DNA of 55,211 nucleotides, taken from Saccharomonospora azurea NA-128 (lineage in GTDB: Bacteria; Actinomycetota; Actinomycetes; Mycobacteriales; Pseudonocardiaceae). The DNA is taken from assembly GCF_000231055.2 (NCBI RefSeq), contig NZ_CM001466.1:582696-637906 (forward strand), given 5' to 3'. Position 1 is the first letter of the stretch. Each line of letters opens with the position of its first letter. This document shows, piece by piece, positions 1 to 8,150 of this stretch. A program made the translations under genes and the position numbers. Under the pieces are notes generated by a model, which was given only the letters and a program-made list of their open reading frames with translations, was not told the DNA's origin and did not search any database.

Positions 1-537
1 CGTCTTGACCGACTCCGCTTCGGTCTTCGCGTGCTGGGCCGCGAGCTCGGCCTGCTCACGCGCCGCCCGATCGTCACGGGCCTGCGCGAGCGCCCGGTCG
101 CGGGCACGTTCGGCGGCCTCCGCCCGTTGCGTGGCGTCCTCGGCTTCCGAACGGGCCGCCAACGCCTGCTCCTCCGCCTGCCGCACCTGCGCCAGCGCCT
201 GTTCCTCCGCGCTGGTCAGGCGCTGCCCCATGTCGTTCAGCGCCGACAGCAGGGGAGCGGTGGCGGTGTCGAAGGCCTCGGCCGCCCGGCGCAACTCCAC
301 GAGCGGCTCGACCACGGCGGCCGTGCGCGCGGCCCGTCGCTGCCGCGACGCCGCATCGGCGTGGGACTTGCAGCAGTAGGACGACGGCCGGCCTCCCTTG
401 CGTCGACCGTTCTCGTCGACGGCGGGTGGAGGCAACGGATTGTCGCAGCCCTCCAACGCGCACACACCCTGCGAGTTCTCCTCAGGCACCGGCTCGGCGC
501 TCACCAGCTCGTCAGCCACCGCACCAGTGTCGCCCAC
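1..537 (-). CDS. Zn-site/coiled-coil protein, 3' part cut by window edge
   Basis: The reading frame runs leftwards off the window, so only the N-terminal ~179 residues are present. They show a possible zinc site (Cys26, Cys31, Cys55, Cys56, His59) in the pattern C-x4-C-N-P-L-P, then G-R-P-S-S-Y-C-C-x2-H. After about residue 105 the sequence becomes Ala/Glu/Arg/Gln-rich heptads (QALAQVRQAEEQALAARSEA), a long coiled coil. Similar cysteine-then-coil proteins occur as hypothetical proteins in actinomycetes; I cannot assign a function. A DNA-binding or KfrA-like scaffolding role is only a guess. The GTG at 537 was chosen because the coding character starts there. It has no strong ribosome site and the frame stays open further upstream, so the start is uncertain. 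Confidence 0.6.
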   Translation of the reverse strand, partial: MGDTGAVADELVSAEPVPEENSQGVCALEGCDNPLPPPAVDENGRRKGGRPSSYCCKSHADAASRQRRAARTAAVVEPLVELRRAAEAFDTATAPLLSALNDMGQRLTSAEEQALAQVRQAEEQALAARSEAEDATQRAEAAERARDRALAQARDDRAAREQAELAAQHAKTEAESVKT

Positions 538-705
538 CGTCCACGGCGGTCGGCAGTCGGTGCGTGGTCCGGATTGCGATGCTCGGGTGATCTGTTCCCG
601 CTTGGCGCAAAGTGGATCCAGGGCAGCTCCTAGCGTCTGATCCGGCTCGGCGCGGCCCACCTGGCGGACCTCGTCCGACGCCACGGAATCCAACGAGGGG
701 CAACG

Positions 706-831
706 ATGAAACGCATGCTCGCCACCGCCGCAGCTGCGGCGATGACCTCGACAGCAGCTGAGCTCAGGCCCCGGGCGGGGCCGCGCTGTCCCCGGCGCTG
801 TCGCCCTGCGTCGGGTTCGCGGCCGGGATGA
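706..831 (+). pseudogene. Possible remnant: start of a secreted protein
   Basis: A GAGGGG ribosome-binding site sits a few bases before an ATG followed by Lys-Arg and an alanine-rich stretch (MKRMLATAAAAAMTSTAA) that looks like a signal peptide start. The frame then runs into the antisense 3' end of the DUF421 gene and stops after about 42 codons with no secretory-protein character. This suggests the 5' stub of a secreted-protein gene whose remainder was lost. It could also be chance. Confidence 0.25.
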
Positions 832-1258
832 TGCTGATGCCGCCCGAGCTCTCCAGGATCGCGTAGTCGATCTGGTCGAGGCGCAGCAGTCCCTGTCGGC
901 TACGGGCCACGGCGAGCACGTCCTCCACACTGATGTGCTCCTTGCGCAGGCGGTGCTCCAGCGGTCTGCCGCGCTCGACGAGCACCACAGGGGCGCCCTC
1001 CACCAGTCGACTGAACCTCTTGGACCTGAACTTCACCAGGTCCGCGGCGCGGTCGAGGACCACGAGCGTGATGATCGCCAACACCGCCGTGGTGATCGAA
1101 TAGTCGTCACCGAGCAACGCCTGTTGCGTGGCCTCGCTGATGATCAGCAACAGCACGAGGTCGACCGTCGTCACCTGCGCCATGGTGCGCTTGCCCGTGA
1201 TTCGGAACAGCACCACGATGACCAGGTAGATCACCAGGGCTCGCACCACGATGTCCAC
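764..1258 (-). CDS. DUF421 (YetF-type) membrane protein
   Basis: A 164-residue protein beginning with hydrophobic segments (about residues 5-20, 30-47 and 55-70) that contain the family-typical R-I-T-G-K-R near residue 19. A soluble domain follows, including the V-L-V-E-R-G and L-R-L-D-Q-I-D-Y-A-I-L-E elements of DUF421/YetF proteins. The usual family length is 150-230 residues, so it looks complete. YetF-like proteins are inner-membrane proteins of poorly defined function, sometimes linked to spore or envelope stress. It lies 15 bp downstream of the next gene on the same strand (start 1783), so the two are probably one operon. The Pro/Ala/Gly-rich C-terminal tail is variable and probably disordered. 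Confidence 0.8.
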   Translation of the reverse strand: MDIVVRALVIYLVIVVLFRITGKRTMAQVTTVDLVLLLIISEATQQALLGDDYSITTAVLAIITLVVLDRAADLVKFRSKRFSRLVEGAPVVLVERGRPLEHRLRKEHISVEDVLAVARSRQGLLRLDQIDYAILESSGGISIIPAANPTQGDSAGDSAAPPGA

Positions 1259-1273
1259 GCCGCATCCCTTCGG

Positions 1274-1783
1274 TCACGGATACACGAGCTGCCGGATGCG
1301 CACCGGCTTGGCCGACGTCCCCCCGACGGTGGTCTCGAGCACGCCGAGCCCGGAGTTCGGGCGCAGATCGAACGTCACCGTCAATGGACCGTCCCCACGC
1401 ACGCCGAACTCGTAGACGAGGCGATCACCCTCGGCGGTGACCGACATCGGATCCGGGGTCGTGGCCATGACCTCGTTGTCCGCCAGGTAGTCCTGCGAAA
1501 GCGACAGACGGATCGACCCCTCGTGCGCGCTGCCCGGCGGGAACCGCACCTGCAGAGTGGACTCGCCGAGGTTGCGCACGAACCGGTCGTAGTCCACCTG
1601 CAGTCGCCCGTCGGCGCCGGTGACCCGAGCCTGACCGAGCGCGCCACCACCCCACAGTCCCGCCAGCCCCGCCAGGAGGATCAGGACGAGCACCACCCAC
1701 GCGACGCGGTTGACTCGCCACTCGCGACGCTGGAACGCCGGGCGTTCGTCGATCACGTCGGCGACGTCGCTCGCCTCGCCCAC
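1274..1783 (-). CDS. Single-pass membrane protein paired with DUF421
   Basis: The GTG at 1783 is chosen because GAGGAGG lies about 7 bases upstream and because this avoids overlap with the divergent gene at 1917. The 169-residue product has an acidic cytoplasmic N-terminus, one transmembrane helix around residues 28-46 (V-A-W-V-V-L-V-L-I-L-L-A-G-L-A-G) and an extracytoplasmic beta-rich domain. That domain is rich in short hydrophobic strands (LQVDYDRFVRNLGESTLQV). I recognise no named domain. Proteins of this layout commonly sit directly upstream of DUF421 genes in actinomycetes, so a complex with the DUF421 protein is likely but inferred. Both genes are oriented away from the YciI-like gene, so the promoter should lie around 1790-1910. 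Confidence 0.65.
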   Translation of the reverse strand: MGEASDVADVIDERPAFQRREWRVNRVAWVVLVLILLAGLAGLWGGGALGQARVTGADGRLQVDYDRFVRNLGESTLQVRFPPGSAHEGSIRLSLSQDYLADNEVMATTPDPMSVTAEGDRLVYEFGVRGDGPLTVTFDLRPNSGLGVLETTVGGTSAKPVRIRQLVYP

Positions 1784-1916
1784 GGTCCTCGCCTCCTCGC
1801 GCACGGGACGTGACGATCCTTCCCTCCGCGATCGATCTCGAAACCACCGTGTCGGCGCGGTTTCCACCCGATCGAGCACACCGGACTGTCGGACCGCGCC
1901 GATACCCTGCGCGACC

Positions 1917-2225
1917 ATGGCCGCCGAATCCGTGCTGCACCTGCTCCGACTTCACTACACCGACTCGGAGGAGGACGCCGCCCCGTTCGTCACCGCCCAC
2001 GTCGAGTACCTGCGGCGGTATCACGCCGACGGAACGTTCCTGGTGTCGGGCCAGACGCTGCCGACGTCGGACGGCGGAGTGATCGTGGCCCACGGTGTGG
2101 ACCGCGACGCCGTCGAGGCCCTCAGCGCGCAGGATCCGTTCGTGGTCGCGGGCGTGGCAAGGTACTCGATCACCACCGTCACCGCGGGCCGGGTCCACCC
2201 CGCGCTCGCCGGACTGCTCGGCTGA
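1917..2225 (+). CDS. YciI-like protein
   Basis: A 102-residue protein matching the small YciI/DGPF alpha-beta fold. It has R-L-H-Y near the start, then H-V-E-Y-L-R-R-Y-H-A-D-G-T-F-L-V-S-G-Q and later Q-D-P-F-V-V-A-G-V-A-R-Y-S-I-T. The H-x-x-Y-L and D-P-F elements are diagnostic and the length is typical. YciI-family proteins are dimeric ferredoxin-like folds; some are chlorinated-catechol dehalogenases or accessory domains, but most have no known reaction. It is monocistronic here: the upstream genes are divergent and the downstream LysR gene is convergent. No clear ribosome site precedes the ATG, so translation could be leaderless. Confidence 0.75.
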   Translation: MAAESVLHLLRLHYTDSEEDAAPFVTAHVEYLRRYHADGTFLVSGQTLPTSDGGVIVAHGVDRDAVEALSAQDPFVVAGVARYSITTVTAGRVHPALAGLLG

Positions 2226-2285
2226 CTCGGCTTGCGAGCCCGATGTATTCCGGGAAGTGATGCGGACACGGCCGGGGATGCCCGT

Positions 2286-3185
2286 TCAGAACACGCGGTC
2301 GCGCCGGATGTGGTGGGGGATCAGGTCGAGGAAGGCATGCAGCGCCCGCGTCGGCGGACGCGTCGCGGAGGCGACCACGCTGAGCGTCCAGGCCAGTCGG
2401 GCGTCCGCGAGGGGGACGGTACGAACGGTGTCCCCGGCCGTCGCGGCGAAGTCCGGGGGCAACAGCGCCACGCCCAGGCCGTGCGCCACGTAGTCCGCGA
2501 TCGTGGTGATGTCCGAGACCTCGATGAGGACCCGCCGGGACAGCCCTTCCTTCGTAAACGCGTCGTCCGCGACCTGGCGTTGCCCGAAACCGGCGGGCAT
2601 GTCGACGAAGGATTCCCCGGCGATGTCTCTGAGCCGCACCCGCTTCCGGCGGGCCAGTGGGTGATCGGCGGGGACCAGCAGCTGGACCTCGTACCTCTTG
2701 ATGGCCCTCGATCTGAGGTGTTCATCCTTGATGTCGGCTCCTACGAAGGCCACGTCGACGTGGCTCTCCTTGATCCGCTCGATCAGCCCGGAGGTTCCCC
2801 GCTGGGAGGTCTCGGTACGCAACCGGACCTCGGGATGACGGCGGTGGAATTCACCGGCCAGCGCGGGTACGTCGATCACCGTCAGCCCGCTGAGGACGCC
2901 GACGGTGAGGCTGCCGCGCAGCCCCGTGGAGAGCGGCTCCACTGCCGCCCGGGCCCGGTCGAGTGCCTCGATCGCGGTCCGCGCCTCGGGGAGGAACGCC
3001 GAGCCGGCCTCCGTCAGTCTGACCGACCGCGTGGAGCGGAGGAGCAGTTCGATCCGGAGTTCGTGCTCCAGGGCCTTGATACCGGCCGAGAGCGTGGACT
3101 GAGTGATGTGCAGCCGCTGGGCGGCCCTCGTGAAGTTCAGCTCCTCGGCGACGGTGATGAAGTACTCCAGCCGCTTCTGGTCCAC
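2286..3185 (-). CDS. LysR-family transcriptional regulator
   Basis: A 299-residue regulator. The N-terminal winged helix-turn-helix (VDQKRLEYFITVAEELNFTR, then A-A-Q-R-L-H-I-T-Q-S-T-L-S) is classic LysR, followed by an effector domain with a typical L-T-V-G-V-L strand near residue 90. The GTG at 3185 is preceded by GAGG and gives the family length; an ATG at 3206 is the alternative. It is transcribed away from the epimerase remnant, the DUF606 transporter and the amidohydrolase, so it is the likely regulator of that cluster, binding somewhere in 3186-3309. The effector cannot be read from the sequence; a substrate or product of the amidohydrolase is a reasonable guess. Confidence 0.88.
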   Translation of the reverse strand: MDQKRLEYFITVAEELNFTRAAQRLHITQSTLSAGIKALEHELRIELLLRSTRSVRLTEAGSAFLPEARTAIEALDRARAAVEPLSTGLRGSLTVGVLSGLTVIDVPALAGEFHRRHPEVRLRTETSQRGTSGLIERIKESHVDVAFVGADIKDEHLRSRAIKRYEVQLLVPADHPLARRKRVRLRDIAGESFVDMPAGFGQRQVADDAFTKEGLSRRVLIEVSDITTIADYVAHGLGVALLPPDFAATAGDTVRTVPLADARLAWTLSVVASATRPPTRALHAFLDLIPHHIRRDRVF

Positions 3186-3309
3186 ACTCACCTCATTTAT
3201 CGGCATGTCCGATCGAATGTTCGAAAACATTCGTTGGACACGATAGCCGGGCGGGGGCACTGTTGTCGTGCGGGCCAACGCCCGGCCCAGGAAACGTCAG
3301 CGAAAGAGA

Positions 3310-3807
3310 ATGCCCATGCGCGTACTGCTCACCGGCGGCACCGGCTACCTCGGAGCCGCGGTGCTCGATCGGCTCGTCTCCGGCGGCCACCAGGTCACTG
3401 CCCTGGTCCGCTCAGCCGAGAAAGCCGAGCTGGTGCGGGCCAAGGGCGCCGAACCACCCCGGCGCACACCATGATCGGTTCCGGTGACCAGCACTGGAGC
3501 ACCGTGCACGGTGGACGACCTGGCCGAGCTTTACGTGCTCGCGCTGGAGAAGGCCCCGGCCGGTTCGTACTTCCTCGGCGCCAGCGGTACGAACCCGACC
3601 GTACGAAGCGGTGAGCCGCTCCGTCGGCCTGGCCGGACGCGTCGAGCCCGAACCCGTCGTGCAGACGCTCGACCGGCCCGGCCCGGCCTGCTCGGCGAGG
3701 CCCTTCTTCTCGACCAGCAGGCTTCGGGCGGCACGGCCCGGCGTGTCCTGGGTCGGACCCCCACGGGACCGTCGGTCCTCGACGACATCGCGCGTACTGA
3801 CTTCTGA
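3310..3807 (+). pseudogene. Decayed NAD(P)-dependent epimerase/NmrA-type gene
   Basis: The first ~45 codons encode a clean Rossmann start ([13 protein letters not shown] near residue 3), then the frame stops at 3474. The middle of the protein is missing. From about 3500 a different frame encodes the C-terminal region of the same kind of protein (V-D-D-L-A-E-L-Y-V-L-A-L-E-K-A). Around 3605-3680 the homology moves to a third frame (A-V-S-R-S-V-G-L-A-G-R), then returns (L-D-Q-Q-A-S-G-G and T-P-T-G-P-S-V-L-D-D-I) to a normal-looking end at 3807. At least one internal deletion and two frameshifts are needed. It is the first gene of the cluster divergent from LysR. Confidence 0.75.
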
Positions 3808-3863
3808 GAAAGGCCCGCGCCCCGGGCCCTGCCCGGCCGCAACCCTTCTTGAGGAACTTCGAC

Positions 3864-4904
3864 ATGAGCACTCCCACCGCTCCGACCGGGGCAGGTCATC
3901 GCCGTCCTGCCGGGCCCGGTCCCCAGTCGGCGGAACAGTCCCGCCCATCCGTGCCTCGCGGCGGCCCGCTGGCCGTCGCGGCAGCCATCGCAGCCGGCAT
4001 GGTGGTGCCGGTACAGGCACGTCTGAACGGCGAGCTGAGTCAGCGCCTCGACGACGGCATCGCCGCGGCGGCGATCAGTTTCTCGGGCGGACTCGTCCTG
4101 TTGTCCCTCCTCGCGCTCTTCTCCCCCGGGCTGCGCGGCGCGCTGCGCCGCCTGGTCGGCGCTGCACGGGATGGCCGACTCCCCCGCCGGTACCTGCTGG
4201 CCGGTGTGCTCGGCGGCACGTTCGCCCTGGCCCAGTCCACCGCCGCGCTGGTCACTGGAGTCGCCGTGTTCACCGTGTCGGCCATCGCCGGTCAGACCTT
4301 CGGCGGTCTGATCGTGGACAGCCGGGGTATCGGCGGCGGCCTGCGGCAGCGCCCGGGCGCTGCCCGGCTCACGGGAGCGGCCGTCATCCTGGTGGCCGCA
4401 GTCGTGTCCGCTCTGCCCCGTTTCGCCGACACCCTCGCGCCGGCCACGATCATCCTGCCGGCCCTCGCCGCCCTCGCCGCCGGCTTCCTCCTCGGCGTGC
4501 AGCAGGCACTCAACGGAGCGACGACGGCCGCGTCGGGCTCGCCGATCGCAGCGACCTGGCTCAACTTCCTTGTCGGTGCGGTGTTCCTCGCCGCGGCCTG
4601 GGGGGTGAAAACACTCGTGCAGGGGACCGTGGGGGACCCGCTGCCCACCAGCTTGTGGGTCTACCTCGGTGGTCTGTGCGGCGTGGTGTTCATCGGCGCC
4701 TCGGCGTTCCTGGTGCGCCGGATCGGGGTCCTGCTGCTGAGCATGGCCTCTATCGCGGGGCAGCTCGCCAGTTCGATCGCCCTGGACTTCCTGGTCCCGT
4801 CGGGCGGTCGGTCCCCCTCCGTCCTCACCGTCCTCGGTGCGTTGCTCACGTTTGGCGCCGTCTGGATCGCCTCCCGACGCCTTCGTGACACCACCGCGAA
4901 GTGA
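3864..4904 (+). CDS. Fused double-domain DUF606 (DMT superfamily) transporter
   Basis: A 346-residue membrane protein with about ten hydrophobic segments. After a Pro/Ser-rich cytoplasmic tail (about residues 1-30) there are two similar ~145-residue halves, each with the DUF606/YdcZ arrangement. The first contains A-G-M-V-V-P-V-Q-A-R-L-N-G-E-L and the second contains L-G-V-Q-Q-A-L-N-G-A-T. In both, the Q-x-x-L-N-G signature is followed by a helix starting near S-F-S-G-G or T-W-L-N-F-L-V-G-A. Single-domain DUF606 proteins of ~150 residues are usual; fused pairs also exist. The likely role is a small-molecule permease for the amidohydrolase pathway (inference from position). The ATG at 3864 has GAGGAA upstream; the amidohydrolase follows after 95 bp. 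Confidence 0.82.
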   Translation: MSTPTAPTGAGHRRPAGPGPQSAEQSRPSVPRGGPLAVAAAIAAGMVVPVQARLNGELSQRLDDGIAAAAISFSGGLVLLSLLALFSPGLRGALRRLVGAARDGRLPRRYLLAGVLGGTFALAQSTAALVTGVAVFTVSAIAGQTFGGLIVDSRGIGGGLRQRPGAARLTGAAVILVAAVVSALPRFADTLAPATIILPALAALAAGFLLGVQQALNGATTAASGSPIAATWLNFLVGAVFLAAAWGVKTLVQGTVGDPLPTSLWVYLGGLCGVVFIGASAFLVRRIGVLLLSMASIAGQLASSIALDFLVPSGGRSPSVLTVLGALLTFGAVWIASRRLRDTTAK

Positions 4905-4999
4905 TCCACGTTCGCGCCCGGACCGGACGCGGACCCGCCCCACCCCTCTCTCGATGGAGAAGCAACACAGTGCCGCCCACGGCAGGAAAGGAACCACAG

Positions 5000-6361
5000 G
5001 TGTCCCAGAACCAGCAGCAGAACAACGAACGCATCCTGATCAAGGGCGCATACCTGATGACGCAGGACGACAAGCTCGGCCACTTCGTGGGCGACATCCT
5101 CATCGCCCACGGCAGGATCCTCAAGGTCGGCCGGGACCTGTCCGACGACCGGGCCAGGGTCATCGACGGCACAGGGAACGCCGTGCTGCCCGGTTTCATT
5201 GATACCCACCGCCACAACTGGCAGGGAGCGCTGCGCAATCTCGGTCCCGCCTGGACCTACCAGGAGTACCGCAGCCAGGTGCAAATCGGCCTCGGACAGT
5301 ACTTCGCCCCCCGGGACGTCCACATCGGCAACCTGGCGGCGGATCTGATGTCCCTCGACTCCGGGGTGACGACCGTTCGGGACGAATCGCACATCAGCAA
5401 CAGCCCCGAGCACTCGGACGCGGCGATCGCCGCGCACTGGGAGTCGGGCATCCGTGCCGTCTTCGACCACGGCTGGCCGTCCACGGAGGCCGAACAGTGG
5501 CAGTTCGGCAGCGACCGCACCCACCCCGACGACATCCGGCGCATCCGCAACGAGGTGCTCGCCGACGACTCGGCGCGGGTGACCCTCAACGCGATGCTCC
5601 GCGGACCGGAGCTGTCCACCCCCGATGTGTCCGAGCGTGACATCCGGCTCGCCCGTGAACTGGGCCTGCGCATCAGCATGCACGTGGGCCTCGGGGAGTG
5701 GGGGGCGGAGCAGCAGGCCGTACGGCAACTGGAGGAAGCCGGGCTGCTCGCCTCCGACATGACGTTCATTCACCTGTGCACGTCGACCGACGAGGAGCTG
5801 AGGATGCTGGCCGCACGCGGCGCCACCGCGTCCGTGGCCGGCGCCCTCGAGGTCTTCATGCCGGGCCTGGGTCAGCCGGCCACCAACCGGCTGCTGGCCG
5901 CCGGTGTCCGCCCGAGCCTCAGCGTCGACACCGAGACGATCGTCAGCGGTGACATGTTCGGCGTCATGCGGGCGACCCTCGCCTACCAGCAGCTGATCCT
6001 CGCCGGTGCGGCCGGGCCCATGGACCGTGTTCCCGGCCTGCCCACGTTCGACGCCGCCGACCTGCTGTCCTTCGCGACCATCGAGGGCGCACGGGCCGCG
6101 GGGATCGACGACCGCACCGGCAGCCTGACCCCGGGCAAGGAGGCAGACCTGATCATGATCCGCCTCGATCACGCCAACATGTTGCCCGCCACGGACGTCG
6201 CGGCCACGATCGTCGCGGGCGGCCACGCCGGCAATGTCGACCTGGTCGTGGTGGCCGGTGCCGTCCTCAAGGAGAACGGTGTCCTGAAGGGAGGCGACGC
6301 CGTCTTCGGCGAGGCCGCGGCCTCCCGTGACCGGCTCTTCCGCGCCGCGGGCATGCTGTAG
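5000..6361 (+). CDS. Metal-dependent amidohydrolase (TRZ/ATZ-guanine deaminase type)
   Basis: A 453-residue cytosolic enzyme of the amidohydrolase superfamily. An N-terminal beta domain (I-L-I-K-G-A-Y-L-M-T) is followed by the metal motif P-G-F-I-D-T-H-R-H (H-x-H near residue 72), then S-M-H-V-G-L-G, then F-I-H-L-C, and S-V-D-T-E-T supplying the catalytic Asp. This H-x-H/H/H/D set fits the subtype III mononuclear deaminases and chlorohydrolases that act on purine- or triazine-like rings. The C-terminal beta strands (S-L-T-P-G-K-E-A-D-L-I) are typical. The exact substrate is unknown. The GTG at 5000 follows GGAAAGGAACCACAG, a good ribosome site. Its position after the DUF606 transporter suggests import and hydrolysis of one compound under LysR control. 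Confidence 0.88.
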   Translation: MSQNQQQNNERILIKGAYLMTQDDKLGHFVGDILIAHGRILKVGRDLSDDRARVIDGTGNAVLPGFIDTHRHNWQGALRNLGPAWTYQEYRSQVQIGLGQYFAPRDVHIGNLAADLMSLDSGVTTVRDESHISNSPEHSDAAIAAHWESGIRAVFDHGWPSTEAEQWQFGSDRTHPDDIRRIRNEVLADDSARVTLNAMLRGPELSTPDVSERDIRLARELGLRISMHVGLGEWGAEQQAVRQLEEAGLLASDMTFIHLCTSTDEELRMLAARGATASVAGALEVFMPGLGQPATNRLLAAGVRPSLSVDTETIVSGDMFGVMRATLAYQQLILAGAAGPMDRVPGLPTFDAADLLSFATIEGARAAGIDDRTGSLTPGKEADLIMIRLDHANMLPATDVAATIVAGGHAGNVDLVVVAGAVLKENGVLKGGDAVFGEAAASRDRLFRAAGML

Positions 6362-6589
6362 CCGGGGTCGGAGGCCCACCGCCCGGACGACTCGCGTCGT
6401 GCGGTCGGCCGAGTACGCCGCCTCGGCTTGCGCCTACCCATCGTCGCCACCACCTCTCGCGGATCGCCCCAGCGTGTTCGCTTTCCGGGAATCCTGTCAG
6501 CGGAGACAGGCCGACGACGTAACGTTGGCAGCTGCCGGCCACCGACATCGCACGCCGGGACACGTCAGCACCATGGGGGAATTGTGCGA

Positions 6590-7507
6590 GTGGGCCTGAA
6601 CGCCCTGATCGACCCGGGACTCGACGCGCACGTCGAGGAGTGCCGGCGTGAGAGAGCCACGTCCGGCGGCGTCCGCGGCCCGAGCGGTCCGGAGGAGCTC
6701 CAGGCGTTCCGAGCCAAGCAGGCCGCCGCCGCAGCGTGCTCCGAGACGTCCGCGGTCGAGCAGACCGTCGACGTCGCCGGACGGCGAGTGCCCGTCAGGA
6801 TTCTGACTCCCGACACCACGCCGCGCGGCGTCCTGCTGGACATCCACGGCGGTGGCTTCTATCTGGGGTCGGCGGCACAGGCGGACGCGCGCAATCAACA
6901 GCTGGCGGACGCGCTCGGCATCGTCGTCGTAAGCGTCGACTACCGCCTCGCGCCGGAACATCCGTGGCCGGCCGCACCCGACGACTGCGAAACGGCGGCA
7001 CTGTGGTTGCTCGACCAGGCCGAGTCCCGCTTCGGTACGAGCCGACTGGCCCTCGGCGGCTTCTCGGCGGGAGCGACGTTGGCCATGACGACACTGCTGC
7101 GCCTGCGGGACCGCGGACTCGTCGACCCGGTCGTCGGCGCCGCGCTGCAGTTCGGCACCTACGACCTCAGCGGTCTCACCCCCGCGGGCCGGCTGATCGC
7201 CGACGAGTACTTCATCGAGGCCTACGCCGGTCGGGCACCCGACCGCACGGCGTCCGACATCTCCCCGATCTACGGTGACCTGCGCGGACTGCCACCGGTC
7301 CTGATGGTCGTCGGCACCGCCGACATCTTGCTGGAGGACAACCTGGCCATGGCGGGCCGGATCGCCGCGGCCGGAGGCGACGTCGACCTGCGGATCTATC
7401 CGGAAGCGCCGCACGGCTTCACGACACGTCCGACGGGCATGGCCTCGGCCGCGCGGCACGACATCCGGCGTTGGCTTGCGGGCCGGATCGCCGCAGCGCC
7501 GGGCTGA
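6590..7507 (+). CDS. HSL-family alpha/beta hydrolase (carboxylesterase)
   Basis: A 305-residue hydrolase of the hormone-sensitive-lipase group. It carries the oxyanion H-G-G-G (residues 86-89), the strand V-V-S-V-D-Y-R-L-A-P-E, the nucleophile elbow G-F-S-A-G with Ser159, a catalytic Asp in V-G-T-A-D-I-L and the His in A-P-H-G-F. All three triad members are visible. These enzymes hydrolyse short-chain acyl esters; the natural substrate is unknown. The GTG at 6590 has GGGGGA 9 bases upstream; a second in-frame GTG at 6584 is too close to it. The 222 bp upstream holds no gene; a small inverted repeat there (CCTGTC at 6493-6498 and GACAGG at 6505-6510) could be regulatory. It converges on the methyltransferase. 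Confidence 0.88.
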   Translation: MGLNALIDPGLDAHVEECRRERATSGGVRGPSGPEELQAFRAKQAAAAACSETSAVEQTVDVAGRRVPVRILTPDTTPRGVLLDIHGGGFYLGSAAQADARNQQLADALGIVVVSVDYRLAPEHPWPAAPDDCETAALWLLDQAESRFGTSRLALGGFSAGATLAMTTLLRLRDRGLVDPVVGAALQFGTYDLSGLTPAGRLIADEYFIEAYAGRAPDRTASDISPIYGDLRGLPPVLMVVGTADILLEDNLAMAGRIAAAGGDVDLRIYPEAPHGFTTRPTGMASAARHDIRRWLAGRIAAAPG

Positions 7508-7514
7508 CGCGGGC

Positions 7515-8087
7515 TCACGACGGAGACGACCGCTGCGCGCAGACGATCAGGATGCCCGGGCACGGCGCATAGTGACAGTCGCTCGGGCAGGGCACCGACT
7601 CCGTGGACACGCCACCGAACCCCGTGCCCTCCAGCAGTTCCCGCCATGCGTCCGGCGGCAGATCCCACCGGGGGATCTCGAACTCGCGGAAGCCCGGCGC
7701 CACATGCGAGATCACGAGTCGCCCTCCGGGTCGGAGCCTGGCCGCCACAGCGGGCAACAGCGTCTGCGGATCGACGAACCACGCCGCTCCGAACCGCGAG
7801 TACACCGCGTCGACCGGCGGGCCGTCTCCGGTGAGGTAGTCGACGACCTCCGCCTGCACGAACTCCAGCCCCGGGATCCGGTGCCAGCGCGTGCGGGCCT
7901 GCGTGACCGCCGCCGTCGACTCGTCCACTCCGGTCACCCGCCACCGGTGGGCGGCGGCGAGGTGTGCCGCCTGCAGTCCGCGGCCACAACCGAGATCGAC
8001 GACTCTGGCTCCCTCAGGGTGCTCACCGAGCAGTGACTCGTCCGGCCCGCGTCCTCGGTGATGCGTCCATCCGAACCACGTCTCCAC
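7515..8087 (-). CDS. Class I SAM-dependent methyltransferase
   Basis: A 190-residue Rossmann methyltransferase. Motif I is V-V-D-L-G-C-G-R-G (around residues 29-37), the acidic end of strand 2 is V-T-G-V-D-E-S-T, and motif post-I/III continues with A-V-Y-S-R-F-G-A-A and L-R-P-G-G-R-L-V-I-S. The short N-terminal part (METWFGWTHH) and C-terminal cap carry no recognisable substrate domain. The Cys/Pro-rich tail (P-C-P-S-D-C-H-Y-A-P-C-P) is unusual. Expression starts from a GTG with GGGAGGGGG upstream. It is divergent from the MarR-SDR operon, so the intergenic dyad at 8151-8189 may control it too. The substrate is unknown. Confidence 0.82.
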   Translation of the reverse strand: METWFGWTHHRGRGPDESLLGEHPEGARVVDLGCGRGLQAAHLAAAHRWRVTGVDESTAAVTQARTRWHRIPGLEFVQAEVVDYLTGDGPPVDAVYSRFGAAWFVDPQTLLPAVAARLRPGGRLVISHVAPGFREFEIPRWDLPPDAWRELLEGTGFGGVSTESVPCPSDCHYAPCPGILIVCAQRSSPS

Positions 8088-8150
8088 GTGCGTCCCCCTC
8101 CCGCCGCCGATCCGAGTCTGGCAGGCGAGCTTCGTCGCGGTCTACGGCCC

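Noticed and set aside
2232-3614. Long plus-strand open frame (460 codons) antisense to the LysR gene
   Set aside because: It has Gly/Arg/His-rich low-complexity composition and no family motif; the minus strand carries a complete LysR protein. It is a GC-bias shadow.
4661-6379. 572-codon minus-strand open frame opposite the transporter and amidohydrolase
   Set aside because: The plus strand holds catalytic motifs and ribosome sites; the antisense frame has none.
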